Shown here piece by piece: positions 1-15,790 of a DNA stretch of 64,000 bases. Each line of letters opens with the position of its first letter. Positions within the stretch are counted from its first letter, which is position 1. The stretch is from assembly GCA_039619475.1 (NCBI GenBank), contig CM077115.1, positions 443,208,792-443,272,791 on the forward strand. The letters are read 5' to 3'. Below the pieces are notes generated by a model. The model did no database searches and had not been told where the DNA came from. It saw nothing but the letters and a program-made list of their open reading frames with translations. A program made the position numbers and the translations under genes. This DNA comes from Icerya purchasi. Its lineage: Eukaryota > Arthropoda > Insecta > Hemiptera > Monophlebidae.

Positions 1-3000
1 AACAAACGATTGTTTGTTTTTCAAAAAGGGGTAAAAAATAAGCAGAAATGCAGAAATTAATTAAAAGAAAAAAAAAAAATCGGCAAAAATGAATTTAAAC
101 TGAAATGCGGAAATATAAAATTAAATGATTTCTTCTTTTGTGAATTTAATTAATCGGTAAAATGTGAGATTACCCGGCTGTTGCATAACTAAATCTCGTT
201 CGGTATAGTTTCAAATAAAAAAAAAAAAAAAAAGGAGGAAAAAAAAGCGGGAAAAAATCAAGAAAAACCAGAAAAAAACGCAACGGCAAATGAGAAAAAA
301 AACCAGTACAGAAGTTTACATACTAACGTCTATTTACTAGAGTCCTTCAGTGGCGGTGCAACAATCAAATCATTTCAAATTTATTATGAACGAGTTCAAA
401 AAATATGAACTAATGAACTAGAAATTACATTTTTTTAAAAAAATAAATTAACGTTAGAATTCTGTTATTTACATTTTATAAAAAAAAAAAAAAAATAAGT
501 GCAAAATATTTTAATGGTAATATATGAACCATGTGTAATATAATAATATAAAATTAAGGCAATGTTAAAATCATAAATTTATTACTTTTTTTTCGAATGT
601 TCTTTTTTTTTTGTTTTTTGAAACATCTGTTAAATTTTTTTACATTTGATGACGATGTGGCTGTTCTTACACATAAAATCGTTGGTGTCACTGATTTCAA
701 AAGTAATTTTATAGCTTCCGCTTCTTCTATTAATGATACAAAATATTTATCCTGAAATTGGTTGAATAATTTTTTCTCATACTCTATTAAACAGATGTCA
801 TTATTTAAATTATTTTCAACGGAATCAGTTATTGCATCTCGTTGAAATTCTGCAATAGCTGACACATTATTAGTTACATCGATTTCTAAGAAGTTGTCAT
901 TTTCAGTTTCTATTTTATTCATTTTTTTTTTCAATATCAATACAAAGTGCATGTGTTCGCACATGTTGTTTTTTATTGCGTTTTCAGTGTATTACAATAC
1001 ATGTATGCACGTATACCACACTCTTCGCATAATAAATTGCATTTATTTATATGTCTTTATAATTTGAATCTCCTTTTATGTATCATGACGCAGCTGTTGT
1101 ACAGAATATATGTGTTTCTTTTGAGATTGTCTGATTGCTGAAATGATTCCACTAATTATTTTGGTGGACTGCGGTGATGTTCATATCTGAATTTTTCATA
1201 AATATATTATGTGCTTTCCTTAAAAAAAATCTTCATTTTGGGTTTATTGTAACATATAATAAAATAAAATATAGTAATTTATAACAACTATCAAAATATA
1301 ACAAACAAATTTAAGAATAAAATGAAGGCTTAGAAACGTTTCCGGGTAGTATAACTCACCATCAGCTAAGAACACAACTCACTATGTGCGATCAGAAACA
1401 AATTCTAAATCACATTGAGGTCGAATAGGAAATTAAACGGTTTATATAGTGTAAATCAACAATTTAGCATCATGATACATTTTATTTCTGAGCTATTTCA
1501 ATTTAGATTGTAAAAAAGTTCCGATTAAAATTAATCCCGAATATAATTCTTTAACTTTCTTACCTCGTTCGTCCGCGGACGTACATATTATAGCTCTTCA
1601 ATGGGGGGGGGGGGTCTGAATCAAAATGCCGTCTCGAAGTGAAAATTGTCGAAAAAAGTTTATTGCGCACGTTTTATGGTATCCCTATACAGTAGGTAAC
1701 CCACATGAATGCGCTAGAACTAAGTTGAGAATATGAGCCTCACAGTGCACGCGAATTGCGCTCTCGAATATTTCCCTAAGATTATTGTACTCATGCTTCG
1801 TAAACGATCGCTCAGTACTGCAGCGTCATCAAAGCCTCATCTAATAAATTTATCTATATCCAAGTTATAGGATAAGATAGTGCATTATAATTGCTGTCGC
1901 CAATATTTAAACTGAAACATCTTACCTACGTAGATAAATTCAAGATAATCCTCGCGCATAACTTATTTTTCAAATGAGCAGTCTACGTATCATACACACA
2001 TAACGTTAGTGTTTTGAGTTTCGTCCGCCAATACCGCAAAAAAAAAAAAAAAAAAAAAAAAAAGAAAAAAGAAAGCCAGCATCTTTGACCCTTTTAAGTA
2101 CTTGCGCTTGAGCAGCATTACCGCATGGTTCAATCACTTCATTCTTTAAGCGCTATTTTATTTATTATTTACAAATGACAATGATTAGAATAATTTAAAA
2201 AAACAATTATCTATTATATAAACCTGACACTTATCTTTCGGTACCGGTCGACCGCTGAGAAACAATATTACTTTACGAATACGACGACAAATATTAAATC
2301 CCAAAATGATTAAAGTTAATAACAAAATTCTACCTGTTGTCGGCTCGTTGATTACGTACGTACAGCTCGGACTCGCTATTAATCGGGCCTACAAGTTGGT
2401 GTTGCGCGATTTGTTAATTCTTACTGGACTTCTTGAGTTCGATATTTTACCATTTAAGAATATTAACTACGGACGGTAACGAATACTTTGTCCACCGATA
2501 GACCGCGAGACTCTTTTTACAACTTTTCTGGAAATGCTCTGCCGAAACCGAACGTTCAATTTCGATGCTTCGAGAGAAGACCTTTAACTGACCGCAGGTA
2601 GAACGCAAACTGATTTCTTCTAAAAATCTTCTTTCCGTTTTTTCCAAATTTCGACTGCCTTCCCGTTGGTGACCGCTGGACTTGGCCAAATCAGGTAGAT
2701 GCTTTTGTTTTTTGCTTGACGGTGATTGGCCGTCTCAACCGACAACAGTTTCATGCACGCGCACATTCGCACCCGCACTTCCCATTCCAAATTATTTTTA
2801 TTATTATTTTGTTTCGTTTATATTATTTTATTTTTCTCAGAATTGTTTAGTTGCCATGTAATGTACACATTACACACTATATAAAAATTTATCATTTTTT
2901 AATGGATAATAGTTTTCGCCTTTATTTGCTTCCTCTGCTTACACACAGCACATCGCCATTTTCTACTTTAAACTTTTCTATGTAACACTTTTTTTTTGTT

Positions 3001-3008
3001 GTTTTTTT
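1..3008. other. Upstream AT-rich DNA, no recognised gene
   Basis: No conserved protein is recognisable in any frame. The stretch carries many oligo-A tracts (for example 2038-2063), a G12 run at 1603-1614, and a block at about 2220-2790 that looks richer in G+C and CpG than its surroundings. A minus-strand ORF at 2447-2689 in that block (80 codons) resembles nothing I recognise. The block could be a promoter-like island or an old repeat; nothing in the sequence decides between these. Confidence 0.5.
554..964 (-). CDS. Unrecognised 136-codon ORF
   Basis: This open frame is unusually long for such AT-rich DNA and has low-complexity Lys/Asn runs only near its C-terminus. The central part is mixed and charged, with an acidic, possibly helical stretch around residues 60-90 and a basic Lys-rich tail. 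I recognise no domain, signal peptide or membrane segment. It may be a single-exon host gene, an exon fragment, a decayed transposon ORF or chance. No neighbouring gene gives context, and I would not treat it as a gene without transcript support. Confidence 0.15.
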   Translation of the reverse strand: MCEHMHFVLILKKKMNKIETENDNFLEIDVTNNVSAIAEFQRDAITDSVENNLNNDICLIEYEKKLFNQFQDKYFVSLIEEAEAIKLLLKSVTPTILCVRTATSSSNVKKFNRCFKKQKKKNIRKKSNKFMILTLP

Positions 3009-3010
3009 TG

Positions 3011-4200
3011 TTTTTTTTTTTTTTTAATAATTTGCGGGTCCCACAAGGGGGCACTAGCCCGTCTGCGGGTTCCCAACATAATTATATCATTTATTTGTAC
3101 AATATAACATCAACTTAACTTAAGTACTACTTTCTGTTACAGCATAAAAAGTATTAACTTATATATTACTATACTATAAAATCCACATTCTCATTATTTA
3201 TCATTTATATTACAATTATACACCATCATCTAAAATAATATTTTCTATTACAATAAACTTATATATTACAATAATACAATATCATTTTTATACAACTACC
3301 ACTCTCTCATTAGCAGCTTAAAACTGGAGATAGTAACGAATCTCATGTCAACGTAGCGTCAATGTTATGAGTGGTTATTACTAGTATCACGATACTTTTT
3401 TTTTTTTTTTTTTACTGTTTCTATTGCTCTTTACACCATGCTATCAACCAAATTTTAAGCTTGTTTTTCCATCTCTCCAGATTTTTTTCATTTCGAATTT
3501 CCTTTGTGGTATCTTCCCCATTAATAAAATTTAATTAATACCTCTTCCTCTACATTGTGTCTATTTTACTGTTAATCCCCCTAGATCGTACATAGCAAGA
3601 ATTAATCGCAATTTCTAGTCCTGTACGTTTTTGTTCTAGTTGGTAACTGCCTATCTTCGAGTTTAGCACACTTCGTAATTTGCTGTAATAATATAAAGCA
3701 TTTTTGGTGACATTCCGTTATCTATGTTCCACCAAGTGTGATGTTAGCTAATGCGTTTTTCTCTCGTTGTGTAAGACCAGTTTTAAACGATTTTTTTTGC
3801 AATTCGTTGATTTTCCTCATTTCTGTAATTTTCGCCTTAACCCAAATTCCGATTCCGTATTTAATTCTGGACATTATTGCAGCTTCGAAATATTAAGCTT
3901 TTGTATGTCACATCCTTGTTTTATTAATTTATATATAGTGCAAGAATATAGTTTACCTGACTTTCCCTGTAATATTGTCAATATGGTTTCTCCATGTTAA
4001 ACACCTTTATCTAATGTTATTATCCCAAGATATTTAAATTCATTCACATTTTCTTACTTTTCACAACCACATATTTCCTTTCTATGTAAACACTTTGTAT
4101 TGTGTAAAATTAGTAGTAGCACCTTTTTTAACTTCAGTGTGATTTTAGATTTCAATCTTATCACGCGTTTTCCGAGCTCTCTCAATTTAGCTAAAGATGA
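3011..4200 (-). mobile_element. Decayed LINE, C-terminal RT part and 3' end
   Basis: Read on the minus strand, the region around 4050-3960 gives VNEFKYLGIITLDKGV and, after a one-base frameshift, TWRNHIDNI. This is the pattern found C-terminal to the catalytic motifs in CR1/Jockey-type reverse transcriptases (FKYLG...W..HI). Further matches in the same sense follow to about 3450. The 3' end is marked by an A15 tail (T run at 3011-3025 on the + strand) after a GC-richer 3' UTR at 3026-3080. Several stops and frameshifts show that the copy is dead. The exact clade is not certain. Confidence 0.7.
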
Positions 4201-7330
<3,130 letters not shown>

Positions 7331-7345
7331 TTTAAAATCATGCAA

Positions 7346-7763
7346 AATCCGTTTTTTTTCTTTCTGTTTCTTTCACTTTGTCGTTCTGTTATTGTCTCCG
7401 TTATTCGCTTGTGTTCTTAAACCATACTCTCTATTATCTTCCTCCCGTTTTCGTTATTCGTCGGTTGCCTTTTCCTATTTTTCACTCAAACGAATTTGCG
7501 ATGCTGATTTCATGTGTTTATTAAGTGTTCATCTCTTTCTATTAAGTGTTCTGCTTTCTATTCCATTTTATTCATACTCGGTCTTTCTATTCCATATTAC
7601 GCCTCTTATTATCTTTTCCATTTCCGCACATTATTTCCATTATATTGATTACTTCCTCCTAACAACATATGATATCGTATGAAAATATAATTGACACTCC
7701 TTCCTATTCTAATTGTTTCTGGGTAAAGGCCCCGGTTGATAGGCCCAAAAAAAAAAAAAAAAA
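7346..7763 (+). mobile_element. 5'-truncated LINE 3' end with target duplication
   Basis: A pyrimidine-rich 418-bp segment ends in a 3' signature (TTTCTGGGTAAAGGCCCC) followed by a long A tract. The same 3' terminus occurs in the LINE at 8816-10012 and, inverted, at 61881. The flanks AATCATGCAA (7336-7345 and 7764-7773) match and look like the target site duplication of a retroposed copy. No intact ORF remains. The family is I-like by comparison with its relatives, which carry RNase H. Confidence 0.75.
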
Positions 7764-7773
7764 AATCATGCAA

Positions 7774-8815
7774 CTCGGGTATGTTAATTCTTAACCAGGT
7801 AAATACATTTTCATTAAGCACCTTCTCGGATCCTCGTTAAATTGCGTGGCATTTCAATCTGAACAAATTTTCGCGTTCGAATCTGTTGTTACCTGTTAAG
7901 AAAATTAAGTGTCAATGAATTAATATGCTTTATCGAATTTTTAACGAATTTTCCTAACTCGTAGAGAAATAATTTCCTTAACCTCGTTGAGAACTTCTCG
8001 CGAATTTCATGTTTCAGCAGCTTCTAACACATAGTCGTATATGTTCTCCGTAGACGCACACGAGTAAAATTTCTCACATTCACCCCCGAGGCTTATCAGA
8101 AAATAATATTTCTAACTAGTTCTCCTTCGGATGTTAGTAACGATTTAAAATATTTTTTCATCTCTTCTTCGGTAAATGTGTTCACTGAATCACTTCCTCT
8201 AGCTGACATTTTTCACGCCCCGGCCAACAAATCCGCTTGCTCGCTTCTTCGGACACTTTAATTAACCGAATTATACAAAAATATTGTAATCGACGAAAAT
8301 GAACTAGTGCGCGAATTGTGCACAAACTACAAAAAATAAATAATGTGTAGTGATCGAAAAGCGAACGAAAAGTGAACGAAAAACAAATATTGTTTGCAGC
8401 AGAGCAAAGCGCCAGTGCTTATCGAGCGAGTTCCATTTTAAATGGCGTTGTAGTGATAACAGCGCACACTTTGTGTTGTTTTCGAAAGAAATTTATTCCT
8501 ACTTTAAGAACGACACTTTATACAATGTGCACCAAAAAACGACCATATGAAATATATTTTTCCGTACTTACACCGAAAATGATTCCATATCGAGAACAGT
8601 TTTTCCATAGGTCGATTATCCACCGATCCCGTCACTTGTCGGTCTCGGAAGACAAAAATATTCGGTAATTTTATTGCGCTGTAGATTGAAACGAAATTAA
8701 AAGTTAATCTAATCAAAGTTTTATGGAGCCAAAGAATCCGAAAACACGAAACATTCATAAAATGAATACTTTATGGAGAAAAAAGTACAGATTTCTATTT
8801 AGTACTAACGAAGCA
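7774..8815. other. No recognised gene
   Basis: Mixed-composition sequence. Overlapping short ORFs in both strands around 8350-8758 have no recognisable similarity. Confidence 0.4.
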
Positions 8816-10012
8816 AACTTGATAGGATCCAAAACTCCTGTCTTCGGCTCTGCAATGGGGCTCTAAAGTCGTCTCCCATCCCTGCTATTTTGTCCGAATC
8901 TAATATTAAAACCCTTTTGTTCCGCATATCTCTACTTGGCTACCGTTTTCTGATTAAACGCCTTCCGATCTCTTCATCTAAACTTACTTCTTCCTATCTG
9001 TATATCAATGACCACTCTTCGTTCCCCACAAAATCCCGGTTCTTGCGCACATAGTTTTCTCCTTATGTCATTCCCCCCCGCAATAAGCTTCCTTACTTTT
9101 CTTTTGATTTCAATAGAATACGCCTCCCCATCTCATTCTCCTCTCTTCCTCTTCGCGTTAACTCCACTCCCCAGAGTACAGTGGTCATTGAATATGTCCA
9201 CATCTTCACCGATGGTTTCGGAATCCTTCAAACTTTCTTCCTTTTATTTCATTTTTTCTGCTGAAGCAATCTCCATTCTCCGTGCTGTCTCCTTTATTTC
9301 CTCTTCAACAGGGATGATCTGTAAATTTCTGGTTATTACTGATTCCAAATCTGTGCTGCAAGCTATTTCTTCTCCTCCTTCTCTCTCGTCCAATGATATT
9401 ATTCTTTCTCTTCGTGCCTCTATTTCCAACTTGCGCTTAGCACGTTCTATCCTAATGCTGCAAGAATTATCGTCCTTAAGTAAGAAATTTCATTTTAAAT
9501 TTTGGTCGGATATGTGTATCCTTCCTTTCTTTTACCAATGATAGTTCCTTCTACCTTTCAATTCAACCTAACCTTCCTACTAATTCTTGGTTCTCAGAAT
9601 TCCCTTCTTTCCACGTTCTGTTATTATTGTCCCTATTATTCGCCTACGCCTTAATCACACCGTATTTCCCTCTTTCCGCTATTGTTTTATTTTGCTTTCC
9701 TCTCCTTATGGTCCTTTTCATTCTAACGAAGCAGTTGTTTGTGATGTCAATCACATTTTCTTTCGAGTGTTTTGCTCTCTCTGCGGAACGCTCTTCCCTT
9801 TATTTACTCTTTTTAAAGTCGAGGCTTCTTGCTCCCTACTGTACTTCCTATATGTATATCCCGTCCATCCCCTGTCAGTGTGTCTGTTGTCCCTGCCATT
9901 GGTTCCTTTATTTCTGCCATTTCCGATCGAATTAAGTTCTAATTATTTAACTCTTCTTCCTATTGTTTCTGGGTGAGGTCCCTGGTTGACGAGTTCAAAA
10001 AAAAAAAAAAAA
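8816..10012 (+). mobile_element. Decayed I-like LINE: RNase H and C-terminal zinc motif
   Basis: Plus-strand frames around 9195-9440 retain RNase H features: HIFTDG, then FSAEAISILRAV and LVITDSKSVLQAI (the E and D positions of the catalytic set). Near 9740-9860 a second frame gives VNHIFFECFALSAERS, a C-terminal Cys/His motif shared with the relics at 14560 and 62040. The copy ends in the common 3' signature and A16 (9997-10012). Multiple frameshifts and stops make it non-functional. Known LINEs of the I and related clades carry RNase H after the reverse transcriptase; the RT part is missing here. Confidence 0.75.
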
Positions 10013-10015
10013 AGA

Positions 10016-11121
10016 TTTGTATGAATTTTTATACCTACGGATTTTAATAATTAATATTTAATACTATTTTCTAGTAAAACTATTAATGTTACACGTTTTT
10101 ATTCTATTTTAAATGTAGTCGATCTTTTGCCACTTTTATTTTGAAATTTTAATTAAAAATAGTAGTTCAATGAGAAATATATATATATATATATATTTAA
10201 ATTGCTCACAAACAAAGAGAATTCAAATCGGATTACTAACAAAAATTAAAAAAAAAAAAGAGGTGGTGTCTAGGGACACCTGGTAGGAACGAAGTTCGCT
10301 TTTTAAAAGATATTAGCTATAAAGTCACTCGTAAAGTAACACGATAAAAAATAGAACAGGTTAAAAAAAAACACACTACCTGTGTACTTCGCAAAGTTAA
10401 GAAGAGGCAAAATTTTAACAGAGTTTTACTGTAACCGAGAAAACATCAAATTTTTAATTACGTGCTCGATGTTAGAACGTATAAATTGTCGACGAGCGTT
10501 TAGCTTGATGAAAAGTAATTCAAAATAATTAAAAACGAACCGCGCTAATTTTCAAATTCAATAAAATATACACGTGTTTAGAATTAATCTTATACAGATG
10601 ACTGCGCACAGTGCTTGCTCCTCGAATCTCGATACTCGCACACACACACACATATATGATATATATATATATATATATATATATAATAGAAAGAGACGAG
10701 AGTGAAAGAATAAAGAGAGTGAAGGTAGCCTGGAGGACGACGCATAACGCTTTTTTCGTTATCTAACCATTTCTGCCAGTATACTTCTACCGACAAGCCT
10801 CGTAAAAGAACTTCGTTCCAAAAGGAAGTAAAGTATAATAAAAATACTATCTTTCTTACTATTTCTTAAATACCACATATTTAAGGTAGAATTTTATAAT
10901 TTCGTTTTATTTTTTTCATAACTAAAAATAAAAGACAAAAATTAAATTAAAAATTGTAATAATTATGTATTTTTAAAACAGATTTTTATGAATTTCTATA
11001 AAGGTCGTTATTTGATTTTCTTTATGAAATAAGGGGTATTTCTGAAATCTACTGCTTACCGTAGAAGATTTTACGTAATTATATAATCCCCCCTTCCAAA
11101 TGTCCTTCTGGATCCGCCCCT
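10016..11121 (+). repeat. Interspersed repeat family R1 (GGATCCGCCCCTG end)
   Basis: This sequence recurs at 41200-41645 and 50947-51490 (plus), at 35382-35937 (minus) and as a short minus fragment at 51920-52040. The right terminus reads CTGGATCCGCCCCTG; the 35382 copy has the matching inverted terminus, so the family looks like a non-autonomous DNA transposon of hAT type (CAGGGGCGGATCCAG). It has no coding capacity. This copy begins directly after the poly(A) of the preceding LINE and is interrupted by another element at 10258-10826. Confidence 0.7.
10258..10826 (+). mobile_element. Nested short element R2 (GGTAGGAACGAAGTTC type)
   Basis: A second copy lies at 45524-45925 with the same order of blocks: GGTGTC..., GGTAGGAACGAAGTTC, an ACGTGTTTAGAATT block, a CA/TA microsatellite, GCCTGGAG, and a terminal AAAAGAACTTCGTT. 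The outer GAACGAAGTTC and GAACTTCGTT blocks are inverted to each other. The R1 copy at about 51180-51200 shows the uninterrupted site, so this is a true insertion into R1. It has no ORF, and its class is undetermined. Confidence 0.7.
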
Positions 11122-12636
11122 GTCTATAAAATACCCTTCAACATCACAAATCATCTGAAAGGTCAAATTATCAAGCAAGCACAATCCGTGAATTATTCAT
11201 GAGGGAAAAGAAAAGGTCGTAATTGGCAAACTTTTAGCGAGAACCGTTACAAACGAAATAATTGAACTTTCTGCTAACTGCATTTTTGCAATATAATTAA
11301 TTAGTCACTAACAACGCGTATTCACTTGGCAACAAATTTTTGATATAGTAAGTGCACAGAGTTCGAAAGCCTTATTCTTATCGGGTTGGTTGCAAAATTT
11401 AAGAAAAAACAAAAAAAAAACAACAAAAGTAAATTACATATATTTAAGGTAAATGAATAATCTAACAGAATTACGTAAAACATATATTTTGTATATTCGA
11501 AATATACGTGAAAAAAATATATTGATAACGATGAACGAACGGTGTGTTTCTTATGCGAAATTACTGATAGTATGCTGAACGGATGTTTTACATTGATGCA
11601 GAAATAATTTTGATAATTCATTACACAAATGATAACGTCTAGCTGATGGAAGTGTGCAAAATGTCGCAGCTGGTAATTTTTAAAACGTGTCTCTGAATAA
11701 AAACCGCTACTCGCCAACGCTGAAACGAACGAGCTAAACAGTAGGGGGGACTTTGCTTTAAGTCTGCGACAGATATACATATATTTTCTTTATTTTCTAG
11801 TGAAAAAATATGTCACGCTGTGAACAATTTGATAAATTGGTGATGGTCTGGAGGTCGGGTTAAAATAAAAAAAAAATAAAAAATAAATAGAAGATTTATA
11901 ATTTATAATTTGCGCATCAATGAAAAGAAACAAATTCGAAAATTAATTTTCTAGAATATGTTTTTAAAAAAAATTAGAAAAAATCGTGTCCTGTCTTTAC
12001 CGCCCCGTCGATGTAAAATTAATTAACTTCTTTTTTTCATTTTTTTTTGCGGGGGGGGTGAATTTCATTATTTCACCGTAAACTAAAACGGTCATTTGAT
12101 TATCCATTAAAAATGTCTACGAATTAAACATTAATGTTAACGAAATTCAGATTTTAATCTAGAAATGTAAAAATTTAAACTTCATATCGGAATTTGCTGA
12201 TAATCCGGGATTGATTATTATTACGTTTTCGTTTTTGTTCAATAGAAAATTTGAACTCGGCTGGATATTCACATAGAGCGTGTCCGTGTAGACGAACCCA
12301 TAAAAAACAAAAAAACGAAGAAAAAAAAAAATCGTGTGTCCTGTATCTGGCGATAACGCTTAATAACAGCAACGCACTCTATCGGCATTTGCGCGTAACA
12401 AACCTATAGAGTGGTTCATCTTACAGTTTTCTGATTTTATGTATGTGTACAAAAGCGAATTCCGTTGAAAATCCCTCACTCAGATTCACTACTAAGTTTG
12501 TATAAAAGCAGTTTACACCATGTGTGTGTGTGTCGTAAAAAAAGTCTGTAAAAAATTAATAGTCGTCAGAATAGTTAGAAGTTCGATTCAATTTTTTTTA
12601 AAGTACTGGACCCTTCACTTTCAACCCAATGATACA
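11122..12636. other. No recognised gene
   Basis: AT-rich DNA. The minus ORF at 11322-11780 (152 codons, Phe/Tyr/Leu-rich) looks like a chance frame in AT-rich sequence; its hydrophobic stretches follow from base composition. A G9 run lies near 12049-12058. Confidence 0.4.
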
Positions 12637-13604
12637 TCTTAATATATATATTTCTTCTGTGCGTGTGTATATGACTGAACTCCTCCTAAACGGCTGGACA
12701 GATTTTAATGAAATTTTTTGTGTGTGTTCAAGTAGATTCGAGAATGGTTTAGATTCACAATTCGGTCCATTACAAAATGTTTTTACGAATTTATGAAGAA
12801 AATTCATTTTTTTTTGCCGTTTTTGGTCCAAAAGGGGGGTTTAAATAATTTTTTAACCGTAATTTTTGAATTTCCATAAAGGGCTCCTGTGTTTTGTTTT
12901 ATATTTGAAATTTCGCTTTTAAAGAGTTATCTGGTGACGAATTACGAATTTTTTAAGGGTATTCGTTCTGAATTCCATATTATGTATTCTAGAGTTTTTT
13001 TTACCGCCTAGAGTAATCGCTCAGTTTAAAGTTGTAAATTGTCACAGATAGAAGTTTAATTGCAATTTATGATCCAATTGCGATAAGTCGAACCGTTTCT
13101 GAACTATAACAGAAATAAATATTTTTTGTCGTTCCTGAACTATCTTATTGGGATTCCGTCGTTTATAGTGTTGTGTACGGAATCTTAAAAATCGGTATAA
13201 ATTTACTTTAAGAAATTAGAGATCATTAGAAACACGTTTTTTCGTGTATAGCCCATCTCATCAGCTAACTGCATAGAGTACACACTTTATTAAAAAGTAT
13301 ATAAATTGAGTGTGTGCTCTGTGTTGTTAGCTGATGATATAGCCCGAAAAAACATGTTTCCAAAGTACATTAAATTTTTAATATAAATTTATACTGATTA
13401 TTGTTATTAGAGTTAATAATGCCTTGCTGCCGCGTAAATTACATTCATTTCAAAATAGTTGTCTTTTTGGTTTTTGCACATTTATTGAACTTAATTCATT
13501 TTCAGTATTAATTTTTTCTTAATAAAAAACTGAATTTAATTCAGCTAATAAGTTAACACAAAATTTACTTTCTAAGGCGGTACGAAGTTCGCCGGGTCAG
13601 CTAG
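12637..13604 (+). mobile_element. Non-autonomous Helitron, 968 bp
   Basis: The left end starts with TC after an A (TCTTAATATATATATTTC). It continues with GAACTCCTCCTAAACGGCTG and a GATTTTAATGAAATTTTTTG block, a 5' region common in insect Helitron-like repeats. The right end has a short hairpin (GGCGGTACGAAGTTCGCC) followed by GGGTCAGCTAG and then T. TC start, terminal hairpin, CTAG end and insertion between A and T are the Helitron hallmarks. No Rep/helicase ORF is present, so it would depend on an autonomous partner. Confidence 0.75.
13229..13362. repeat. Inverted repeat inside the Helitron
   Basis: Arms of roughly 55 bp: GCCCATCTCATCAGCTAACT on the left and AGCTGATGATATAGCCCG on the right are near complements, as are the flanking AAACACGTTTTTTCG and CGAAAAAACATGTTT. 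The spacer is about 20 bp around 13295. It could be a palindromic insertion or a cargo hairpin. Confidence 0.75.
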
Positions 13605-14073
13605 TATTGTGTAATTTTTTTTCCCGATATAGTTTAATGGTTTTTTTTCCCTTCTATTATTTAGAATAAATTTGAAATATTTTAAAACAAAAAAAGTAAA
13701 AAATATTTTGTATTTTTATTTGATTTTCCGAAAAAGTAAAATTTAAATTTCTCGATAGTTCTCTTCATATAGCGATTGAACTACTATAAACAATGACAAC
13801 ATTTTATGTAGGAATATGAACTAAAATAGTCACAATATAAACTGGAGGCATTGATCTGGGGGACTTTAGCCAGTATGCTTTTGATTTGAACAGAAGGCGC
13901 ATGGGGGAAAGTCGTGTGGGGGGGGGGTTGACGAACGAACGAGTAAAAGGAAAAATCGGTGTCGATTTTATATTAATTTTATTATTTAACAGGTGTTGAA
14001 TCAAAAATAAAAAATATTAATCGTTACGTTTAAATAGTAAACGTATTTTATTTTATTTTTTTTTGGATTAAAG

Positions 14074-14246
14074 GTACGTTTGCTGTTATTTGTATGATGG
14101 CTGGTAACTCAGTTAGTTTATACGCTACTCCGCACGATTTAGCACACAATAAAACGGTTAATGTTCCTAATAATGCTGAAGCAGTTACCATTTATACACC
14201 AATTCAGGTTGTATCAGCTTTAAGTTTGGTTGTCGGTTTATGGCAA
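14074..14246 (+). CDS. SLC26 exon a (transmembrane core)
   Basis: Entered in phase 1: the first two bases complete a Gly codon, then TFAVICMMAGNSVSLYAT. It ends in the helix VSALSLVVGLWQ before GTAAGT. Preceded by a TTTTGGATTAAAG acceptor. In the family this segment follows the HIS-G turn after helix 3 and contains the extracellular loop, which here has an N-glycosylation-type NKT. It is the first exon I can identify; an upstream partner ending in G is required. Confidence 0.93.
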
Positions 14247-14559
14247 GTAAGTAACAAAAAACGAAAAACAACATAAAATATAGAACTACATATAATATGA
14301 TGATAACAATGTTTTTCTACTTAGTTTGGTTAATACGAAAAAATGTGTTGTGACAATGACACAACGCTCTAACCTCTTTTGTATTTTAACAGTTCTTTTC
14401 ATAACCCTTTAATTTCTTCATTTTTTTTTTTTTCGTGTAAAATGTAAAACACACTGCCGTGATTTAGATTGTTCCTAATGGTGGAAAATTGATTAACCGG
14501 ATATAGCAGTAGTCGAGTAAAGTCAGTATTTCCAGATTTTAAGGAATATATAAAACGAA

Positions 14560-14800
14560 TACCGAAGAACTGCGCAAATCACATCTTCTTTGAATGCCCT
14601 GCCCTTGATTCCGAACGCTCTGTTTTGTACTCCAAAATATCTTAGCACCGGATCTTCCTGCTCCTTACAATTCTTCCTTTGTCCTTTCCTTTCCATCTCC
14701 ACATATAATAATTTCTGTACTTCAATCTAAATCGTCTCTCTATTTAACCCTTTCCATAGTTTCTGTAGTAGTTGGGTCAAAGCCGTTGGCGCGCCCAAAA
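14560..14800 (+). mobile_element. LINE 3' fragment with C-terminal Cys/His motif
   Basis: One frame at about 14571-14640 reads NCANHIFFECPALDSERS, the C-terminal zinc-type motif of the I-like LINE family also seen at 9750 and (minus) 62050. The fragment continues with the same pyrimidine-rich sequence to a GTTTCTGTAGTAGTTGGGTC end. The poly(A) is reduced to a few A's. It lies in intron 1 of the SLC26 gene and is clearly decayed. Confidence 0.65.
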
Positions 14801-15166
14801 GATAATATATTACGTATTATTATTATTTTATATTTAAAGAAAACAAAAATATTCTCGTTGAAGAAAAAAGGTGGAGAAAAGTTTAGAAAGTTACTTTTAA
14901 TAATTTACACTCTTCACTTTATCTTCAATTTTCCTTGAATAATCTTGCACTCTTTAATCTTTTTCCTTCGTTGTTACTTAAATAATTGTTTCACCAGCAG
15001 ACGGAAAAATACCTCATATATCAGTGTGTTCATACTCGCTCTTTTTTTATGCTGATCCAATCTTCATTCTATGTTCAAAATTTCAGCGGTACAATTTTCT
15101 TTTTACAATTAAATCTCTAAACACATATTTATATTCCAATTAATCTAGCTCTACTCGTCCGGTAAT

Positions 15167-15790
15167 ATGCATTTTTCACAATCGATTCCAAAGGAACGGA
15201 CTAAAAAACTCCGAATCGCATCCTCTTTTTTTCCTCATTTGCCACTTCATTCGCGGATCGGTATTTCTCACCATCGCATCGCGGCCCCTTTGTGTGAACT
15301 TAGTACTCTTCAATCGACACGACACCCCATCACAATGCTCGTCAACATCTATTCTCCAGAAATATTTCCAATACTTTTTGTTCTCACATCGATACTTGCG
15401 TCAATGACAAGAGTCTTTCACTGAGGTGACACTGTAGCTAAAGAAGGTTACTTAGCACCACCACATCCACCTGGCTTGCCAACTTCAACCATGAAAATTA
15501 CTACGATGTAATCATTGACAATACTTCCTTCTAACAAGCTCATTCAGTTTCCGTCGAATTGCGACATTTCCGGGAATCGGCAGCAGATGATCATTGCCCG
15601 CTGGCCGTCGAAGCCGCACACCGAATTATCTATTTCCTTCCTAATGATTTTTCCTTCCCTTTTATATTCATCCAAAACACGAATCCTTTGCGGTCATTCT
15701 TCTTACCAGCACCACCGGGTCTCTTATATATTTCACCTTCAACGATTCGCCCGCGACACGTTCTCATCCTATTTTAAAGTAAATTTAGCG
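15167..15790 (+). mobile_element. Decayed LINE RNase H region
   Basis: In frame from about 15545, IQFPSNCDISGN followed shortly by an ARW...KPHTEL segment resembles the RNase H C-terminal signature (QWIPSHCGISGNE.AD..AR.A). The upstream frame to 15423 belongs to no family I know and may be the earlier RNase H part. The two longest frames overlap and are interrupted, so the copy is dead. The match is by pattern only. Confidence 0.5.

Noticed and set aside
11322..11780. 152-codon minus ORF as a membrane protein
   Set aside because: Hydrophobicity follows from AT-rich composition; no conserved motif or context.
13804..14004. Minus-strand ORF containing a PPVYIV stretch, considered as the missing SLC26 N-terminal exon
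   Set aside because: Wrong strand relative to exon a and no other family residues around it.
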